From assembly GCA_023264995.1 (NCBI GenBank), contig JAHFUR010000024.1:1-61566 (forward strand): a DNA stretch of 61,566 bases. Reading direction: 5' to 3'. This stretch comes from Acidimicrobiia bacterium (lineage in GTDB: Bacteria > Actinomycetota > Acidimicrobiia > Acidimicrobiales > AC-14). This document shows, piece by piece, positions 58,496 to 61,566 of this stretch (positions are counted from its first letter, which is position 1; each line of letters starts with the position of its first letter). The translations under genes were made by a program, and so were the position numbers. Below the pieces are notes generated by a model, which was not told the DNA's origin, searched no databases, and worked only from the letters and a program-made list of their open reading frames with translations.

Positions 58496-59916
58496 GAGTT
58501 ATAACCAGAACCTGTGGATCGACCACCCGTTCGGAGGCGCGGCGTACCTTCCTCGTTGACCAAAACGAGAGACACGCTGGCGGTGACACGCCGGCGGGAA
58601 GGAACGCCGATGTTGACAGTAGTCACCCCTGATGACGCCCGAGCGGACGCAGCTGCCGCCGGGCTTGATGAGATCGTCCGCGAGGGAGCACGACGGATGC
58701 TGGCCGCCGCCATTGAGGCCGAGGCGTCCGGCTACGTCGAGGCGCTTGTTGGCGAGCTCGACGAGGCGGGCCACCGCCTGGTCGTGCGCAACGGCCACGC
58801 CGCGCCCCGCACCATCACCACGGCCGCCGGCGCCATCGAGATCCAAGCGCCCCGGGTCGATGACCGCCGGGTCGACCCCGAGTCCGGCGAGCGTTGCCGG
58901 TTCCGCTCGGCCATCGTCCCGCCGTGGTCCCGAAAGAGCCCGAAGGTGGCCGAGGTGCTGCCGCTGATGTACCTGCACGGGATGTCGACCGGCGACTTCA
59001 CGCCCGCCCTGGCGGAGTTCTTCGGATCGGCTGCCGGCCTGTCGGCGTCGGTCATCACCCGCCTCACCAAGCAGTGGCAGGAGGAGCGGGCCGCCTTCGC
59101 CCGCCGGGACCTGTCCGGCGTCGACTACGTCTATGTCTGGGCCGACGGCATCCATTTCAACGTCCGCCTCGAGGAAGAGCGCCTGTGTGCGCTGGTCATC
59201 GTGGGTGTGCGGGCCGACGGGACCAAGGAGCTGGTGGCCATCGAGGACGGCTACCGGGAGTCCACCGAAAGCTGGGCTGACGTGCTTCGCGATCTGAAGC
59301 GCCGGGGGATGCGGGCGCCGGTCCTGGCCGTGGGCGACGGCGCCCTCGGGTTCTGGGGCGCCCTGCGGGAGGTTTTCCCGGCCACCGGTGCCCAGCGCTG
59401 CTGGGTGCACAAGGCGGCCAATGTGCTCTCGGCTCTGCCTCAGTCGGCCCAGCCCACGGCCCGACGGATGCTCTCGGAGATCCGTGACGCCGAGGACCGC
59501 GACCATGCGGTGATCGCCATCAAGGCTTTCGCCGAGGCCTACGCGGCTAAGTACCCCAAGGCCGTGGCCAAGATCGTCGACGACACCGAGACCCTGCTCG
59601 CCTTCTTCGACTTCCCGGCCGAGCACTGGATCCACCTCAAGACCACGAATCCGATCGAGTCGACCTTCGCCACCGTGCGGCTTCGGACGAAGGTCACCAA
59701 GGGCCCGGGATCCCGGGCCGCCGGGTTGGCCATGGCGTTCAAGCTCATCGAGGCCGCTCAGGGACGGTGGCGAGCGGTCAATGGATCGCACCTCGTCGCC
59801 CTGTGCGGGCCGGCGCCAAGTTCGAGAAGGGGGTGATGGTCGAGCGCAACGAGCCGGATCAGGAAGCCGCCGCGTGATCAGGCGGGAAGTTGATCCACAG
59901 GTCTTGACTATTTCTC
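58496..59916 (+). mobile_element. IS256-family insertion sequence, 1,421 bp
   Basis: The element begins GAGTTATAACCAGAACCTGT and, read from the other strand, ends GAGAAATAGTCAAGACCTGT; both continue GGATC, giving imperfect inverted repeats of about 33 bp with a perfect core ACCTGTGGATC. It is flanked by 9-bp direct repeats CAGTACGGC. Inside is one transposase gene. The target is a MEDS-GGDEF gene on the opposite strand. Confidence 0.92.
58610..59836 (+). CDS. IS256-family (mutator-type) transposase, C-terminus frameshifted
   Basis: 408 residues from ATG 58610 (GGAAGG upstream). DDE residues fall in YVWADGIHF, LAVGDGALGFW and NPIESTFATVR. After HLVAL the frame reads CGPAPSSRRG and stops. The neighbouring frame continues VRAGAKFEKGVMVERNEPD to a stop at 59875-59877, the usual family ending. 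One base lost near 59802-59804 explains this. The catalytic core is intact, so activity is uncertain rather than excluded. Confidence 0.92.
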   Translation: MLTVVTPDDARADAAAAGLDEIVREGARRMLAAAIEAEASGYVEALVGELDEAGHRLVVRNGHAAPRTITTAAGAIEIQAPRVDDRRVDPESGERCRFRSAIVPPWSRKSPKVAEVLPLMYLHGMSTGDFTPALAEFFGSAAGLSASVITRLTKQWQEERAAFARRDLSGVDYVYVWADGIHFNVRLEEERLCALVIVGVRADGTKELVAIEDGYRESTESWADVLRDLKRRGMRAPVLAVGDGALGFWGALREVFPATGAQRCWVHKAANVLSALPQSAQPTARRMLSEIRDAEDRDHAVIAIKAFAEAYAAKYPKAVAKIVDDTETLLAFFDFPAEHWIHLKTTNPIESTFATVRLRTKVTKGPGSRAAGLAMAFKLIEAAQGRWRAVNGSHLVALCGPAPSSRRG

Positions 59917-59925
59917 CAGTACGGC
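59917..59925. repeat. Target site duplication, right copy
   Basis: CAGTACGGC, identical to 58487-58495. Removing the IS and one copy gives a continuous MEDS reading frame (DAAVLLGTLMVAG). Confidence 0.88.
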
Positions 59926-60177
59926 CGCATCGAACACGAGGTAGCGACCCTCCCGCCGCGCCGCACCGACGTCGACCCCCGCATCGGTGAGCGCCGCCTC
60001 GAACCGCATCCCGTGGGCGGGAGTGGCGATGATGACTGCGGCGTCGCCTGCCCGCAGAGCGGGGGCCAGGACGCGGCACACGGTGTCGACGAGGAACACC
60101 TCGGTCTCGTAGAACTCCACGACATGCCCATGCCGGTGCCCCGGATCCGTCGACAGGCCCAGGCTGGCACGTTCCAT
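59917..60177 (-). pseudogene. N-terminal part of IS-split MEDS-GGDEF gene
   Basis: From ATG 60177 (GGGGG upstream) the frame encodes HGHVVEFYETEVFLVDTVCR and further MEDS residues to GRYLVFDAAVL, then runs into the IS and stops within 3 codons. MEDS domains are ligand-sensing domains named from methanogens and methylotrophs. The remainder lies at 57275-58495. The gene starts 28 bp after the methyltransferase stop and was probably its operon partner. Confidence 0.85.
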
Positions 60178-60205
60178 CTGCCCCCTGGATATCGGTCAGG
60201 GGCCG

Positions 60206-61099
60206 CTACAAGTTGAGCGGGGACCGGGTGGTCAGGCCGGTCCGCCCTGCCCCCGCCGGTCGTCGCCGGCCCGCCGGCCAGGAGATGATCGCCGCCGGCA
60301 CGGACTTGAGCGGCGCGCCGAGCAGGTCGCCCCGGGGGACCAGCCAATGCGAGAGCAAGCCGCGCAGCTCCCTGCGCACCTCAGCCGTGTCGGGAAGGCA
60401 CAGCTGGTCCCGGTACTCCTTGGCCGCCTCGGCGACCGTCTTGTAGCGCACTCGGCTCGCCACCTCCACGATCTCGATCTCGGGCCGGATCCCCAGCTCG
60501 CGCAGGACGCCGACGGCATCGAGGTAGGTGGCGCCCGGCTGGCGCGAGGAACCGTGGAAGTGGCGCCACAGCGGGTCGAGGACGGCGTCGGCGGTGTAGG
60601 CCCCGAGGTAGAGGAAGGCCCGGTCGGTGGCGGCCGCGTCGAGCTTGGCGAGGAACCCGGCGCCGTCGGCGACCAGGGTCACGACGTAGGAGGAGAACGC
60701 GACGTCGACGGCCGCGACCTCGACCTCGTCCCAACGCCCCTGCACGCAGGTCACGTTGTCCAGGCCGAGGCCCCGGGCCTGCCGCCGGCACAGGTCGAGC
60801 ATCCGGCCACTCGGGTCGACGGCGACGACCGAGGCGACGTGCGGGGCCAGACCGAGCGTGAAACGGCCCGGCCCCGACCCCACGTCGACCACGGTGCTGC
60901 GCCGGCGGGTGGCCCGGCGCAGGCGGCGGTAGAAGGGGTCGCCGGCGGCTGACGCCACACTCATGCGAGACGCGAACCGAGTGGCCCGGGCGTCCCAGAA
61001 GGCCGGCCCCAGCGCGCCCCGGCCAGGCTGGAGCCGCTCCATCTCATCCAGGCGGCCCTGGACGAGGTTGTGCCAACGGGCGGCGGCCGGGCCGGTCAT
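60206..61099 (-). CDS. Class I SAM-dependent methyltransferase
   Basis: 297 residues. SAM motif I VVDVGSGPGRFTLGL at about 70-84, acid in VVAVDPSGRML, and SSYVVTLVADG in motif IV position. The N-terminal 60 residues (WHNLVQGRLDEMERLQPGRG) and a helical C-terminal third (YKTVAEAAKEYRDQL) are probably substrate-binding. ATG start. The stop is 28 bp from the MEDS-GGDEF gene start. Methyl acceptor unknown. Confidence 0.85.
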   Translation of the reverse strand: MTGPAAARWHNLVQGRLDEMERLQPGRGALGPAFWDARATRFASRMSVASAAGDPFYRRLRRATRRRSTVVDVGSGPGRFTLGLAPHVASVVAVDPSGRMLDLCRRQARGLGLDNVTCVQGRWDEVEVAAVDVAFSSYVVTLVADGAGFLAKLDAAATDRAFLYLGAYTADAVLDPLWRHFHGSSRQPGATYLDAVGVLRELGIRPEIEIVEVASRVRYKTVAEAAKEYRDQLCLPDTAEVRRELRGLLSHWLVPRGDLLGAPLKSVPAAIISWPAGRRRPAGAGRTGLTTRSPLNL

Positions 61100-61147
61100 C
61101 TGGGCAAGTATGCAGGCCGGCGTGAGTCTCGGCTGCCGGCTCGGCGC

Positions 61148-61183
61148 GTAGAGGCCCGCCGGCGGGTGCCGGCGGGCCTCTAC
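61148..61183. terminator. Strong hairpin terminator
   Basis: GTAGAGGCCCGCCGGC (61148-61163) pairs perfectly with 61168-61183 around the loop GGGT: a 16-bp stem. It lies 22 bp beyond the stop of the minus-strand gene at 61205. There is no T run, as is common for actinobacterial terminators. Confidence 0.72.
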
Positions 61184-61204
61184 GGACTTCAGGTTGGTAC
61201 TGCC

Positions 61205-61566
61205 TTACGGAGCGGTTGCCTCCACGGCCGGCGAGCAGCGCTCGGGGCCGACGAGGCCCAGGGCCGTGCCGTTGCAGATGGCCACCGCGTGGCGGTCCAC
61301 CGACACCAGGGTGCCGAGGATGTTGGCCCTGCTTAGGTCGCTCTGGATGCCGCCGACGATCGGCAGCGCGTTCTGAGCCCGCATGTTGATGGCAGAAACG
61401 CCACCGGTCTGGGCATTGAACGTCCCGTCACCGTTGATGTTGCGGACCACCGGCAGCAGGGCGCTGGCCGTGGCGTTGATGCTGTGCACCGTGGTGTTGA
61501 TCTCACTGGCGTTGGTGAGGATCTTGCTCACGGTGCCGTCGATGCTCTTGGCCGTGTCGATGACCT
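61205..61566 (-). CDS. Partial protein with coiled-coil segment (5' end outside window)
   Basis: At least 120 C-terminal residues; the frame is open to the window edge. The first part (IDTAKSIDGTVSKILTNASE, then HSINATASALLPVVRNI) has a heptad-like helical pattern rich in N, S and T. The last part has two cysteines (ICNGTALG and ERCSPA). The pattern recalls membrane-tethered helical proteins such as MCP- or DUF948-like ones, but no family is recognised from this end. Confidence 0.6.
   Translation of the reverse strand, partial: VIDTAKSIDGTVSKILTNASEINTTVHSINATASALLPVVRNINGDGTFNAQTGGVSAINMRAQNALPIVGGIQSDLSRANILGTLVSVDRHAVAICNGTALGLVGPERCSPAVEATAP

Overview
The window is 61.6 kb of high-GC DNA from an actinomycete, most likely a member of the Acidimicrobiia. 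Pointers are a WhiB regulator, a mycothiol-type DinB/maleylpyruvate isomerase fold protein, many GTG starts, many promoters with a TANNNT box 6 to 8 nt before the start codon (leaderless transcripts), and secreted proteins ending in long threonine runs. The species assignment is inference; no rRNA or complete tRNA lies in the window.

Bases 1-13,300 look like accessory DNA. The left end carries tandem short repeats and the 3' end of a tRNA without its 5' part, which is what one end of a tRNA-targeted integrative element leaves behind. Then follow a truncated ORF, a secreted GH5 glycosidase, four vapBC toxin-antitoxin modules (three of them paralogous) interleaved with small enzymes (alpha/beta hydrolase, DHFR-like reductase, methyltransferase, MmcQ/YjbR protein) and a TetR/SnoaL divergent pair with a clear palindromic operator. 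The region ends with a radical SAM/SPASM enzyme and, just downstream, a 110-residue protein with ten cysteines in its last 58 residues: a candidate RiPP precursor and maturase, and the best candidate here for an undescribed system.

Bases 13,300-29,600 hold a PsiE-like membrane protein, hypAB (hydrogenase nickel maturation, with no hydrogenase in the window), an anchored cupin, azlCD, a four-gene ABC transporter operon (ATPase-permease-ATPase-permease), two FAD oxidoreductases, a flavin/F420-type PPOX protein, an AlkZ-like protein, a Tat-exported DUF1501 protein with its DUF1800 partner, and a persulfide-dioxygenase-like MBL/rhodanese fusion.

Bases 29,600-46,600 hold a 1,230-residue secreted protein (delta-60 repeats, FN3, seven RCC1 blades), the ATP-grasp/alpha-E/transglutaminase operon, a compact operon in which a GlbN-type truncated hemoglobin is embedded among five tiny one-helix membrane proteins, a zinc-ribbon protein, a free-standing NuoF-like flavoprotein, MarC, and pyruvate:ferredoxin oxidoreductase coupled to a dihydroorotate-dehydrogenase-like protein. 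The hemoglobin probably removes NO or O2 near oxygen-sensitive iron-sulfur enzymes (inference).

Bases 46,600-61,566 hold a DinB-type protein, TauE/SafE, an SDR-queA-like-SufR-like operon, MtnA with a shortened RuBisCO-like protein (methylthioribose salvage), WhiB, a copper-amine-oxidase-like protein that seems to have lost its TPQ tyrosine, a GAF-SpoIIE phosphatase, and a MEDS-GGDEF diguanylate cyclase gene split by an IS256-family element whose ends, inverted repeats and 9-bp target duplication can be read exactly. A SAM methyltransferase and a partial coiled-coil protein close the window.
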